Shown here: positions 37,853 through 49,329 of the stretch, one piece after another
Layout: each line of letters begins with the position of its first letter
Numbering within the stretch: the first letter of the stretch is position 1
NCBI GenBank assembly: GCA_023014365.1
Contig: JAEBUN010000001.1
Location: 248,001-312,000 of the forward strand
Length of the DNA: 64,000 bases
Direction: 5' to 3'
Origin: Lepiota brunneoincarnata
Lineage: Eukaryota > Basidiomycota > Agaricomycetes > Agaricales > Agaricaceae
Made by a program: the position numbers and the translations under genes
Notes under the pieces: model-generated
What the model was told of the DNA's origin: nothing
Database searches by the model: none
What the model saw: the letters and a program-made list of their open reading frames with translations, nothing else

Positions 37853-38243
37853 TGTCGGGCTCGCAAACGCGTGCCGAGTTCCGATCCCCGTTTCGCTGGC
37901 GTTCCTTTCGCGCCCTCCGCTTTTGCCCTCTATCCCGCGCTCCATTCCTTTTGCACGGTCTCTACCGTTTTTGTATCTTTTATGCTATGCCCTTACCGTT
38001 CTCCTCTGCCCGTACACTATTGCTATTGTGCTTATTGTCTACGTACAAGCGCGTGTATCGTAGTGTTAGATAAATAGTCTCTCGCTTGTAGTCGCACTTC
38101 AGCTCTCGCGTCGAGACTGAAGTGAGTATTCTACCAATACCTTTAATTACTGTACTGACTACTTTGTAGTATATCTTATATTGTTCTACAGGTAAATAGT
38201 AAGCTCTCGCGTCGAGACTGAATATATCTTATATTGTTCTACA
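37853..38243 (+). repeat. 5' LTR
   Basis: 391 bp, begins TGTCGGG and ends TTCTACA (TG..CA). It contains internal direct repeats: GCTCTCGCGTCGAGACTGA occurs twice, and so does a TATATCTTATATTGTTCTAC block. Confidence 0.97.
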
Positions 38244-38255
38244 GGTTATGGGCCC
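38244..38255 (+). other. Primer-binding site (half-tRNA iMet type)
   Basis: GGTTATGGGCCC directly follows the 5' LTR. It is complementary to the anticodon stem-loop region (GGGCCCAUAACC) of initiator Met tRNA, as in Drosophila copia, rather than to a tRNA 3' end. Confidence 0.75.
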
Positions 38256-38304
38256 CACCCCATTGCGCTACTAAGACAATCAAACCTACAGATATATTGT
38301 GGCA

Positions 38305-41300
38305 ATGTCTACCGTAAATGATGTACTCCCCATGTCAGTGCTGAAGTTGGATGTTGTTAGGGGAAGTAAGAGCGCCGGAACCAAGTTGATATTTGGGTGG
38401 CGAATACAATCGACACCCACACTACTTATATACATAGAGGCCTGCGCACAGACTGGGTAGCCAAACACTACGTAGCTACTAGAACATAACGTATGCAAAC
38501 AATATACAAACAACGTCAGTCGCATGTGGGTTAGACTCGGGGATGGGGGTGGCCGAAGGCCGAGGCCGGGCTTAGGCATCGGGCATCGGCTAGAGAGGCC
38601 GAGCACGGATACCCAACCACAGACCCCTAGACATACCTTGCGTAAGGGGGTATAGTCCCCTTACAGATGTGTCCGGAGGAAACTGGGCGATCTTCTCGCT
38701 ACGTTTGCGGACTGTGATCCAAGGCAAAGGGCTGTGGGGCCATTTCGATGGCAGCACACCATGTCCCATACTCCCAACCCCTCAAACGACTATCACTCCT
38801 TCCACCACTACTCCCCAGGCTGCTGCTACACCAGCACCTGCCCCTACCACAGTACCTACTGCCCCTGTCGTCACTGCCGAGACAATCGAGGCATGGCAAA
38901 GAAACGAGAATATTGCTTGCTCCTTGCTTGCCCAATGCCTCCCAGACTCCACGCTAATGGTCACAGCTGGACACCACACAGTCAAAGCGATGTGGGATGC
39001 CATAATGCAAGAATACACTTACAAAAGCGCATTCTCGCAAGCACGGCTCCGTCGCGAGTTTATGACCATGAAATGTCCTGACCAGGGTGATGTACATTTG
39101 TTCCTGAACGAGATCCAATCTTGAAAGGCCAAATTAGGTGCTGTGGGTGTCACAATTAGCGACGACGACTACAGGAGTGCTATACTCCAATCCCTACCTC
39201 GCTGGCTATCAACGTACGCTGCCAACCAGCTCTCTGCTGCCCGACTTCACAGTTCCCTCCATTACACCATTGAGCCCAAAATCCTAATCATACTGATCAG
39301 CGATGAATGGGACCGAGGCCGCCCTGAGCGATCCAGGGTCGGCAATGCCAAATCTGAGCAGGATGACGCTTTGGTAGCTGAGGGTAGCAACGGGAGTGGA
39401 AAGCCGAAAGGAAAAGGAAAGAAAAAAGGTCCATGTTGGAATTGTGGTGGAGAGCATTGGAAGAGAGAGTGTCCTAACCCGAAGAAGCCAGTCAGCGAGA
39501 GGAAAGATGGGGAGAAGGGAGGAAGCCCACCCAACAAGAAGGGTGGCAGCGCCAACATCGTTACGGTGGATAGTGATGATGAGGACTGTTCCCTCATGGT
39601 TGAAGAGTTATTGGACTCGGAAACAGATACGAGCTGGGCCGAAATCGAGGCAGGCAGCTCCACAGATGAGCTATGGAGTGAAGGGGAGTCAACAAGTGAG
39701 TTTGACGACCTGGATATTGGTGAATGTGACGTAGCTACGGATGAAATCACCAGTGTCACCGAAACAAGTCCAACCCGAGTCGAAGTCTTCGACTCAGGAG
39801 CTACAAACCATATCTCCCCCTACCGAGATAGTTTCGTGACCTTCGAATCCATTCCCCCTCGCCCCTTACGCACCGCAAATAAGAAAGCATTTGATGCCAT
39901 TGGAAAAGGCGAAGTAGTCCTTGAGCTGCCAAATGGCGCCACCTCATCCCAACTCCACCTGAGTGAAGTCCTATACTCACCGGAGGCAGGCTATACACTT
40001 GTATCGATCGGCTGTCTTGATGATGCTGGCTTCATGACCACATTCGCAAATGGCAAATGTATAATTCGAGACACTAGTGGCACCCGGATCGCCGAGATTC
40101 CAAGGACTGGAAGGGGTCTATACAAACTAGTCAAAGAAGCGGAGGAAGCAAACGTGGTGGCTGAACCACTTAGCTTAGACATGTTACACCGAAGGCTGGG
40201 CCATATTGCTGCTGGTGCAGCCCGGAAACTTGTCCGCGATGGTCTGGTGGCTGGCCTGAGGCTAGAGGATGGAGCTGACGTTGATTTCTTCTGCGAGTCA
40301 TGTGCCTACAGCAAGGCAACTCGGCTGCCAATTTTGAAGGCACGGGAGGGCGAACGAGCATCCACTTTTGGACAGGAGGTTCATTCTGATGTATGGGGGC
40401 CTGCACGAGTAGAGACGAAGAGGGGAAAGCGCTACTATGTAACGTTTATCGATGATTTTTCGAGGTGGACACATGTTGACTTTCTCTCCAACAAATCCGA
40501 CATTTTTGAGGCCTACTGAAATTTCGATGCATGGTGCGAGACACAATTCGGTACCCGAGTTAAGGTGTTGCATTCGGATAGGGGAGGGGAGTACACTGCA
40601 ACCGAATTTCAGTCCTACTTGAAATCCCGAGGCACGGAGACCAAACTCACAGTACACGATACACCCCAACACAATGGTGTTGCCAAACGCCGAAATCGTA
40701 CAATCGTCGAACGTACACGTGCACTACTGCATGCTAGCCGTCTCCCAAAATTGTTGTGGGCAGAAGCTGTTGCCCATGTTGCCTGGCTGATGAATAGGAC
40801 AGGCACTCAAGCAGTCGAGGGCAAAACACCTTTCGAGGTGTTGTACAGTCATAAACCGGACCTAAGGGCGATACGTGAGTGGGGTGAAGAGGTATGGGTA
40901 CACCAGGCAGGTGGGGACAAGCTCGGAGGATGAGCAAAGAAGGGGAGATGGGTGGGATATGATGCTGAGAGCAATGGCTCCCGCATTTATTTTCCGGACA
41001 TAGGTGCTGTAAAAATCGAACGAAATTTTCGGTTTATTAACACAGGTCGTCCCGGGCTCGAAGGGGAGCATTCACCTGCGAGCGAGCCTCGAAACAACCC
41101 CCCACACAGCCCCAACACCCCAGCAAACCCCTCAAACGAGACACCAGATGCACCAGACCAGCATCCAGTCGATCCCACCAAGCCTATAGTCAATCCTGCC
41201 GAAAACAGCACTCCAAACAATGCTAGCCCTGAGGAGACACCTAGCAAGGGCGACCTACACCCCCAACGACCTCAACGAGCTCGAAACCCAAGCACCAAGG

Positions 41301-42967
41301 CAAGAGACATCCTAGAAGGGCGAGCAGTCACCCTAGCCGAAGAACTGGACTGGGCAGATGTACATGTCCTGGTGGCTGATATTGAGGAAACAGAGGGCCT
41401 GGAGCCAGGGAGCCTGCAGGAAGCGAGGAAACGAGCAGACTGGGAGTTGTGGAAAAGGGCCATGGAGGAAGAACTTGCCATGTTGGGTGATGCTGGAACG
41501 TGGGAACTTGTTGATCCACTGATTGGAGCTAACATTGTCGGCTCGAAATGGGTTTTTAAAGCTAAAAAGGATGCTGCTGGCAATGTTGTCCGTTACAAGG
41601 CCCGTCTCGTCGCCCAAGGATTTTCTCAAGTCCCCGGAGTCGATTATTTCGACACTTTTGTGCCTGTAGCACAACTTGCGTCTATCCGGACAGTCCTAGC
41701 AATTGCCGCCACTCGTAACTACGAGATCCATCAGATCGATATCAAGGGTGCGTACCTAAACGGGAAATTAGGCCCTGGTGAGACGATCTACATGCGGCAA
41801 CCACCCGGTTTCACATCCACCACCCACCCACGTCGCATTTGCCACCTCAAGAAGACCCTCTACGGTCTCAAGCAGTCCGGCCGACGATGGTACCAACGTT
41901 TATGCGAGATTTTGGTCGATCACCTGGGCTTTTCACGCTGTGAGGTTGACCAGAGCGTATTCTTCAAGATCGTGGCGCCAGATCTCACCATAATCCTGGT
42001 GCACGTTGATGACTGTACTCTCGTCGCGTCTACTATTTTGCTGATTGACTGGGTGAAGGATGGAGTGCGAAAATTCATCGAAATTACAGATCTGGGAGAG
42101 ATCCACTGGCTCTTGGGAATCGAAGTGAAGAGGGATAAGGAACAGGGTAAGCTCATGCTATCCCAACGTTCCTACGTCGATGCTTCGCTCAGACGTTATG
42201 GTTTCAACAACGAGAAACCGGTTAGCACCCCCATGGATCCCGCCATCCGCCTAACAAGCGAGCAATCACCTCAAACGACTTCGGACATCGCTTGCATGGC
42301 CCGGAAGCCTTATCAAGAGGCTGTTGGCACGCTTATGTACGCCGCCCTCAGAACGCGACCGGATATAGCATATGCTGTCCAAGTTCTCTCGAAATTCATG
42401 AAGAACCCCAGAGAGGCACACTGGGAAGCGGTTAGGCGAGTTTTTCGGTACCTGAAGGGTACACAGGACCTATGGCTGACTTACGGAGGCACTGGGGAAG
42501 GCCTCGAAGGCTACGCTGATGCCGACGGCAACATGGCAGAGGATCGCCAAGCTACCTCTGGGTACGCATTCCTCGTCAATGGTGGGGCCGTTTCTTGGAG
42601 TGCCAAGCAACAAGAAATTGTCACTTTATCCACGACGGAATCCGAGTACGTAGCCGCTACTCATGCCTCAAAAGAAGCCCTGTGGCTTCGTTCGCTTATT
42701 TCACAGATTTTCGACGCTGCCGTCCCCTCCACCACAATTTTTTCGGACAACCAATCCGCCATTGCACTCAGTAAAGACCACCAGTACCACGCGCGAACGA
42801 AACATATCGACGTTCGCTATCATTTCATTCGCTGGATCGTCGAAGAAGGCAAAATCCGGCTTGTTTATTGCCCCACTGAGGACATGGTAGCCGATGTCTT
42901 CACCAAAGCGCTCCCCTCGCCGAAAGTCAAGCATTTCACGCGAGAACTCAGACTTGCTACGGTTTGA
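38305..42967 (+). pseudogene. Copia gag-pol polyprotein with three TGA stops
   Basis: A first short exon (38305-38365, MSTVNDVLPMSVLKLD) joins in frame to 38667 across a 301-bp GTAAGA...TTACAG intron. From there one frame runs to 42967: gag, zinc knuckle CWNCGGEHWKREC, protease DSGATNHIS, pre-integrase LHRRLGHIAAGA, integrase core (HSDVWGP, FIDDFSRW, LHSDRGGEY), reverse transcriptase (KARLVAQGFSQVPGVDYFDT, QIDIKGAYLNG, LVHVDDC) and RNase H (ATSGYAFLVNGGAVSWSAK). It is stopped by TGA at 39122, 40517 and 40931. There are no frameshifts. Confidence 0.93.
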
Positions 42968-42974
42968 AGGGGAG
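42966..42974 (+). other. Polypurine tract
   Basis: GAAGGGGAG immediately upstream of the 3' LTR, the expected plus-strand priming site. It starts at the polyprotein stop codon. Confidence 0.8.
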
Positions 42975-43365
42975 TGTCGGGCTCGCAAACGCGTGCCGAG
43001 TTCCGATCCCCATTTCGCTGGCGTTCCTTTCGCGCCCTCCGCTTTTGCCCTCTATCCCGTGCTCCATTCCTTTTGCACGGTCTCTACCGTTTTTGTATCT
43101 TTTATGCTATGCCCTTACCATTCTCCTCTGCCCGTACACTATTGCTATTGTGCTTATTGTCTATGTACAAGCGCGTGTATCGTAGTGTTAGATAAATAGT
43201 CTCTCACTTGTAGTCGCACTTCAGCTCTCGCGTCGAGACTGAAGTGAGTATTCTACCAATACCTTTAATTACTGTACTGACTACTTTGTAGTATATCTTA
43301 TATTGTTCTACAGGTAAATAGTAAGCTCTCGCGTCGAGACTGAATATATCTTATATTGTTCTACA
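42975..43365 (+). repeat. 3' LTR
   Basis: 391 bp, identical to the 5' LTR except at five positions. At each one a CpG of the 5' LTR is TpG or CpA here. Confidence 0.97.
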
Positions 43366-43504
43366 CATTCACCTTTGACCATTACATAATTAATCATTGC
43401 GTGGTGCTCAGGCAACAAACGAATGGAACGCTACTCCAGACCTTTCAGAACATTGTAGTGTTGACAACACGCTATCCTGGTCTCAGACGTATGTTTCTCC
43501 ACTC

Positions 43505-44250
43505 AGCAAAAAAGACAGTGAAGAGAGAATGCCTCTCCTAGCTACAACGAAAATGCGAGCGCGGTCGAATACAGCGACCGCTGGGCTTCTAGACCGATGG
43601 TGGATGACCGAGGACTCGAAACGGTCAGGTAACGAGTCAAGGTGCAGGAGATTTAGAAGATAGATTCAGGACAGATAAGAATTTGTTGATAAAGACGTGA
43701 ATAAATCAGAGTGTGTTTCAGACAGTTTGAGACGAATGAGATGGGCTGTTAATTCGCTGGAGTACTACTACCAGATGTACATGCTTTATATATGATGAAA
43801 GAAATAGATTTTTGATGATTATTTCGAGAGAGACAGATGAGAAGAAAAAAAACTAATTAGTCCAAACTAAGTCCTAGAATGAAGGATTACTACAAACTGA
43901 GACAAAAAGAACATGAAACAGGAGCTGAATAAATGAGAAACATGATTACAAGACTTGGTAGCAGAGAGGAAAAAGAGAGAGAGGCGAGAGTGGTATAGAC
44001 TGGAGTATGACAAGCTGACAAGATAAAATGTAAATATTTAACCCACGGTACAGCATGCTATACATTAGAACTACATTATAATAACCAAGGAGGCAAAACA
44101 GGAGTGGAAAAGAGTCGTAAATTTCGAAATAAGAAGGGTAAAAGATAATTCGATGGGCGCTCCGAGCGTCGTTACTGATCCGGGGTTGTCACTGATCCGA
44201 ATTGATGGTAACTGCGAGATTCCGAGAGGTTGCCGTTTTCACAAGCAGCC
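43505..44250. mobile_element. Unclassified insertion in exon 2 of pseudogene B
   Basis: About 0.7 kb with no counterpart in genes A and C splits the exon between the FLHS codons and the segment before ITALRMHDD. It is purine-rich on the plus strand, with a GC-rich head near 43550-43640 and a tail repeating ACTGATCCG. No ORF, terminal repeat or clear target duplication is visible. It may be a non-autonomous element; edges are approximate. Confidence 0.45.
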
Positions 44251-46739
44251 GATCGGCAATCTCTACAACAGATTCAGAAATGGAACGCGAAATTACTGCT
44301 CTTCGAATGCACGACGATGACACCCCTAAATATCAATGGGATTTTCTGAAACCTTTCACCCTGGTCACTATGTCGTGTAGCCGTGTTACTGACATCGTAG
44401 AATCCCATGCTCCCAGTGAACTTGCCCTCGCTTCTCACACTGAGGGCTTTTGTGCTATCGAGAAGCTACTCGGTTTTTGTCGGTACGACTTGTCTAGATC
44501 TCACCATTAGCCCGTCGTCATTTATACTCATCTTAGTGACTCAGAGCTGAATTTAAACGGTGCTGGTCCAGGAGTCGGAGAGTCTCTACTTAGACCACTT
44601 GCAGTCAGATTTCTAGCAGGCATACTCCGTCGTCATCCGTTTTGGAGGCTAAACCAGTCGCGTAATCCCAGTGGGGATCAGACGCTTGTCGCAAAAAAAT
44701 TATGCGACAGCGCCGTTCAGCTGGTGGAAGACGTGCCAATGGATATTGATCGCGCCCAAAGGTTCAAACTTGACGTTGTGGGCCTAGATGTATTTCTCAC
44801 TGTGATGCTTGATGGTCTTCACAACTGGATGCTGCAGCTTGAGCGGCGACACTTTCAAGGGTGCGATGGCTACGAGAAGTTGGTCAGGCTACTTCAACAG
44901 TGAGTGTCCTCCTGTGCGCCAGCCGTATCAGAACAATAATTGTTCTTCTTGGCAGCCCCGACAGAAAGTTTCTGTTTCCATCAGCAACGGAACGGGCAAT
45001 CAGATTCCATCTCCCGAATGCTTTAACTGAGGATGATGTCACTATTGAAGAAGAGATTGAAGAGGACCCTCAAACAAGTATTGCTGGTGTCTCCATCAAC
45101 ACTCATCAGGTCACTGATTTCAATCATTGACAGATGCTGATCCGCCCCATGACGGCGATGAAGCTGAGAATAATACTCAGGGACAAGTCAAAGTCGATAT
45201 ACAACCAAGTATTGTCAGGTGTCCTACTGATATTTTATCAAGCCACTAGCTGCAATCGTTGATAGGTGCTGATCCACCCCACGGTGAGGGTGAAATAGAG
45301 TATAATACTCAGGGCGGGGTCGGGGCGGATACTCAACCAAGTATTTCCGGAAACCTACAGGTATTTCGCCAAGTCACTTACTTCAACCACTTATAGGTGC
45401 TGAGCTACCTCACGGTGGGGCCCGGGATATCGATGAGATTACAGGAATTCAAAAGGATGATATCGTCGTTGCGTATGAATCGATTAGGTGGTCGTCCCAC
45501 CTGCGTTATGCTTACATTCCGGCTGTTTAGATTTATAGGTCCCACCGGCAACGGAAAAAGCTACGTGAGATTATCCTTGAAATACTCCCATGTCCGATGG
45601 TGATAACAATAAATGCAACCCCAGTTCGTCGACCTCCTCACACATCAGGAAGGCCGCCGCGCTGGCGGCGGTTAAGAAATCATAACCACTCAGATTGGCG
45701 CCACTCGCATCACCGGTCACCCCATTTATGGCGATCGACTCGTTCTTGTTGATACTCCTGGGTACACTGACTCGACACTCATGTCTGACCCAAACGCATT
45801 GCAAATGATCACCGACTGGCTCGTGAAGCTGTGAGAATATTCCCGTATGAATCCCACAAGCTCTAATCCACTCATCTCTAACAGGTACAACGAGAAACGC
45901 GTGAAGCTCAGTGGCATTGTTTACCTTTACCGGATTACTGATAATCGCATGTCTTCTGAAACGTATGAAACCCGTCGCAAGCTGGAGGAAATCTGTGAGG
46001 GAAATGCGATAAATCGGCACCAAATCGTCCTTGTATTACCCTTCTGGGAGATGGTCCCAGCTGAAGATGGCTTAGCGAGGGAGGCAGATCTTAAGGAGAA
46101 TTTCTGGAAGGCGTTTATAAAGAACGGATCGAAAGTTGAACGGTTGCAAAGAAGGAGGTCAGATGAGGCGTGGCGAATTGTCAACCAATTGGTCCAGACA
46201 AGGGAAGAGAAGGAGACGCTCCCGCGGCGAGAAGACTTGGGGTTTAGGTTGGGCACTCGTGACGAATCGCTGCGGAAGCTCCTCTCGGAACAGAAGGAGG
46301 ACCTGAAGAAGTTGCTTGACCAGGTTAGAACGCCGAGAGATCCAGTCTCCATAAAGGAAGTGAAGCGAGAGTACGCGAGAATCGAGGCACAACTCCAGAA
46401 AATGTCACGGTCAGAGAGGATGAGCGAACAGAAGGGAGCGCCCAGCAAGCGAATTACGCAGGTCTTCGTTAGGAGGAACTGAGGAGCCTTCACCTGATAC
46501 CGCCTCCAATGTCGTGAACTAACCCGGTAAGATCTGCCGTACCACCACTTTGCTGTGTGATCGAATGAGAGAATTGCATACTAGGTCTGGTCCCATCCCA
46601 CAGTTCGGCTTATTGTTATCGTGTATCACGGGTACTCCGCTTCATTTCGTTAGATTATTTCGGATGTGGCATATAAACACGGTCGACGCCTACTGTGGCC
46701 GTATGTGCGGTCTCCCACACTGTCGATCCCTCAGCACGA

Positions 46740-46900
46740 ATACCTGCAACCCCTAAATCACTTGACTCATCTGACCACACCTCCTGTTCCTTCTCCTTTC
46801 CTCTCTCATCACTTGCACTAAAAAACAGATTGGCCCTTCGGACACAGTCCGTGATACGGGCTTGAGTCACTGCATCGAGCAACGATACACGTTGCAACAG
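46740..46900 (-). pseudogene. C-terminal remnant of biotin-protein ligase
   Basis: On the minus strand it reads RITDCVRRANLFFSASDERG and KEKEQE, matching the ligase C-terminus (RITG..., WANPYFSASSGVGKEREQEE) at 49330-49575. It lies about 250 bases after the end of gene B, much as the intact ligase lies 223 bases after gene C. Confidence 0.6.
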
Positions 46901-47113
46901 GCAGGTGCTCGGTCATTCCCATACAGTTTGATATGGCATTCCTATGCTAAATAACCGGGATGGCCGGCGCAACTTATCGGTGCTAAGCATGTATGCCCGG
47001 GTTCCGGCTCGGACACGAGAAAGAGCTCATATGGCTCCGGCGCTCAAAGTTTGATACGGAATGGCATCATGGCATGAGTGCCTTAATGCGACCTCATGCA
47101 GCTTTGCCAGGGC

Positions 47114-47122
47114 TTTATATAC
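47114..47122 (+). promoter_or_regulatory. TATA box of gene C
   Basis: TTTATATAC about 67 bases upstream of the MQGT ATG, in a promoter block conserved with gene A. Confidence 0.6.
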
Positions 47123-47180
47123 TCACACTGTGACGATTCGATCGTCCCAGTGGTTAAACCAGAAAGACACCCGGTTCAGG

Positions 47181-49106
47181 ATGCAGGGGACACCAATCTG
47201 CCCACATTCCCGCCCACCGCGCCAGTTGTTTCTCACCAATTCGGACATCACGCCGCCTCTCCCCCTTTCTGCTCGTCAGTCCCCCCTAACTCTGTCCTAC
47301 AATGGTCCCGGAAGCTCTATTGGAAGGGGATTCGATAAAATGGCATCGCACATCGAGTCTGTTGTCAACCAGACTTTACACCAGGTTGGGAAAGGTCCTG
47401 ACGCGATCACCGAAAACATCTGCAAGATCTTTGAAGGGAACCACGAGTCTGTCTTGATGGACCTGGACAATTTCCTGAAAGAACCACCGGTTGAAACTAG
47501 TCAGCGTATTCGCAGACTAGAGAAGGAGTGTCGCAAACTGATGGGCTTTATAGACCAGTAAGTTCCGGCCACGAAATCGCCATCAAGCTTTCAAGATTGA
47601 TGCCGTGATGTTCAGGAGGGAAACAAACCAAACGCTACTCCAGACTTTCCAGAGTATTGTAGTGCTGACAACCCGTTATCCTGGCCTCAGGCGCATGTTC
47701 CTTCAATCGGCGAGTAGAACAGATTCCAAAATGAAGTACGAAATTACCGCTCTTCGAATGCATGATGATGGCTCCCCTAAACGTCAATGGGATTTTCTAA
47801 AGCTTTTCGCCCTAGCCAGCATATCGCGCAACCGTGTTAACAACATCATAGAATCCCATGCTCCCAGTGATCTCGCTCTCGCTTCTCACGATGAGGGCCT
47901 TTGCGTTATCGAGAAGCTACTTGGTTTTTGTCGGTGCGTTCTCCTGGTGCCACTGGAATTAGCCCCGTCGTCATTGCAAACTCCAGTGATTCAGACCTGA
48001 ATTTGAACGCCACTGGACTAGGAGCCGAAGATCCTCTTCTTAGACCACTTGCGGTCAGATTTCTGGCAGGAATACTTCATCGTCCTTCCTTTTGGACATT
48101 CAACCAATCACTGGGTCCCGATCAGGACCGGGTGTATATTGCAAGAAAATTATGTGACAGTGCTGTTCAGCTTGTCGAAGACGTCCCATTGGACATTGAT
48201 CGCGATCAAAGCTTTGAATTGGATGTTGTGGGCCTGGATGCCCTTCTCACTGCGATGCTTAACGGCTTTCACAACTGGATGCTACAGCCTGGGTGGCGGT
48301 ACCTCGGATGGTGTGATAATTATGAGAAGTTAATCGAGCTGCTTCAAGAGTGAGCGTTCTCCTACCCACTACCTCACACCAAAATAACAGCTGTTCTCCT
48401 TTGTAGCCCCGGCAGGGAGATCCTGTTCCCATCAGCAACGGAACGAGCGGCCACATTACATCCCCCGGATGCTCAAATTGAGGACGAGATCGGGTATTAT
48501 ATTATCGAAGAAGAGATTGAAGTTGACCCTCGAAAAAGTATTGTCAGCGTTTCCACCAATGCTTGTCACTCATTTCAATCATTGACAGCTACCGATCTAC
48601 CCCATGGTGAGGGTGAAACAGAGCACAATGCTCGAGGACAGGTCAAAGTCAACTCGTCTTCTGAAAAACGTTCAGGCCTTATCAAGTTTATAACGTCATT
48701 CTTTACCACACGCTGGAGCGACTCGGCTTCACCCACTTTGGACCCACACGACTCTACTTCACCCACTTTAGACCAACAACCACAACCCATCTCCCCCTCT
48801 ACAAGCGATTCATGGACGCTCAAACCCGCCATGTATATCTGCGAAGTCCTCCACCCCTGCAAACCACCTATGACTGGACCTGCATCAGCGCGCAAGCCGC
48901 TGGCATACTTCTCATTCCCCTTCTTTACGCTTAAGGAAGGCGAGCTTTATGAGGTGTTGCAAGAAGCGGGACACCCGAGCTTGCATCCCAATCTGCCACT
49001 CATTGTAGATGAGGGGGAGGACTGCCTTTTGCTTTGTAGGGCACGGGATGGTGCCATCGGATGGGCATTAGCGAGCTTCTTGGAGCCCCTTAACATTGAC
49101 CAGTAG
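47181..49106 (+). CDS. Gene C: unknown N-module with C-terminal SH3 domain
   Basis: Five exons (47181-47557, 47616-47933, 47987-48349, 48407-48537, 48589-49106) give 568 residues in frame. The first 396 residues or so are the module shared with genes A and B (DKMASHIESVVNQ, GKGPDAITENICKI, LTTRYPGLRRMFLQS, LRPLAVRFLAGILHR, LDVVGLDALLTAMLNG). One diverged linker repeat follows (TDLPHGEGETEHNARGQVKV), then a Ser/Pro-rich stretch. Instead of a GTPase, the end is an SH3-type domain: FSFPFFTLKEGELYEVL, DCLLLCRARDGAIGWALAS, FLEPL. SH3 domains bind proline-rich peptides, so this paralog probably connects the same N-module to another partner. Frame and splice sites look intact. Function unknown. Confidence 0.8.
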
Positions 49107-49329
49107 CCAAGAGCTAGGAGAAGATGACACCCTTGTGACCCTGGCTCTCACATTTCATCTCACCATTCTCGTCTGTACCATTCTCTGACTCATTCAGCAC
49201 ATGCTGATCTTGTAGAGAACCCACAGAGGACATTCGTACATGTGTTTGCAAAGTTATAGAAATTTAACAGTGGCGATTATGAAATTGTTCTGGATAAGAA
49301 CATTAGGAGGAACCAAAAGTATGCTTAAA

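Larger units (their letters stand above)
37853..43365 (+). mobile_element. Complete Ty1/copia LTR retrotransposon
   Basis: 5,513 bp with 391-bp LTRs, flanked by 5-bp target duplications CATTC (37848-37852 and 43366-43370). The order protease, integrase, reverse transcriptase, RNase H defines Ty1/copia. It is inserted in sense orientation into intron 1 of gene B. The LTRs differ at five positions, so the insertion is fairly recent. Confidence 0.97.
37444..46482 (+). pseudogene. Gene B: disrupted paralog of A and C, GTPase type
   Basis: Same layout as gene A: MQGT start; N-module exons at 37444-37825, about 43411-44481 (split by an insertion) and about 44545-44901; an exon like the fourth of A; then two 75-nt repeat exons at 45134-45208 and 45266-45340. 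The G domain has GPTGNGKS and RLVLVDTPGYTDS, with a C-terminal coiled region ending at 46482. It is broken in several ways: one base is missing near 37698 in exon 1 (compare ATCTTTGATGGG in gene A); a full copia element lies in intron 1; about 0.7 kb is inserted in exon 2; and a TAA at about 45674 interrupts the G domain. The last exon (45888-46482) is still open. Confidence 0.85.
46483..47180. other. Spacer between B and C: ligase remnant and gene C promoter
   Basis: Contains the biotin-ligase remnant at 46740-46900. From about 46990 it holds the conserved A/C promoter block with a TATA at 47114-47122. Confidence 0.6.

Noticed and set aside
37853..43365. Copia insertion as a harmless intronic element in a working gene B
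   Set aside because: Gene B has an independent frame break in exon 1, a stop in the G domain and another insertion in exon 2.
43550..43640. tRNA-like head of the insertion in gene B
   Set aside because: I could not fold the four arms or find A and B box promoter motifs in the right places.
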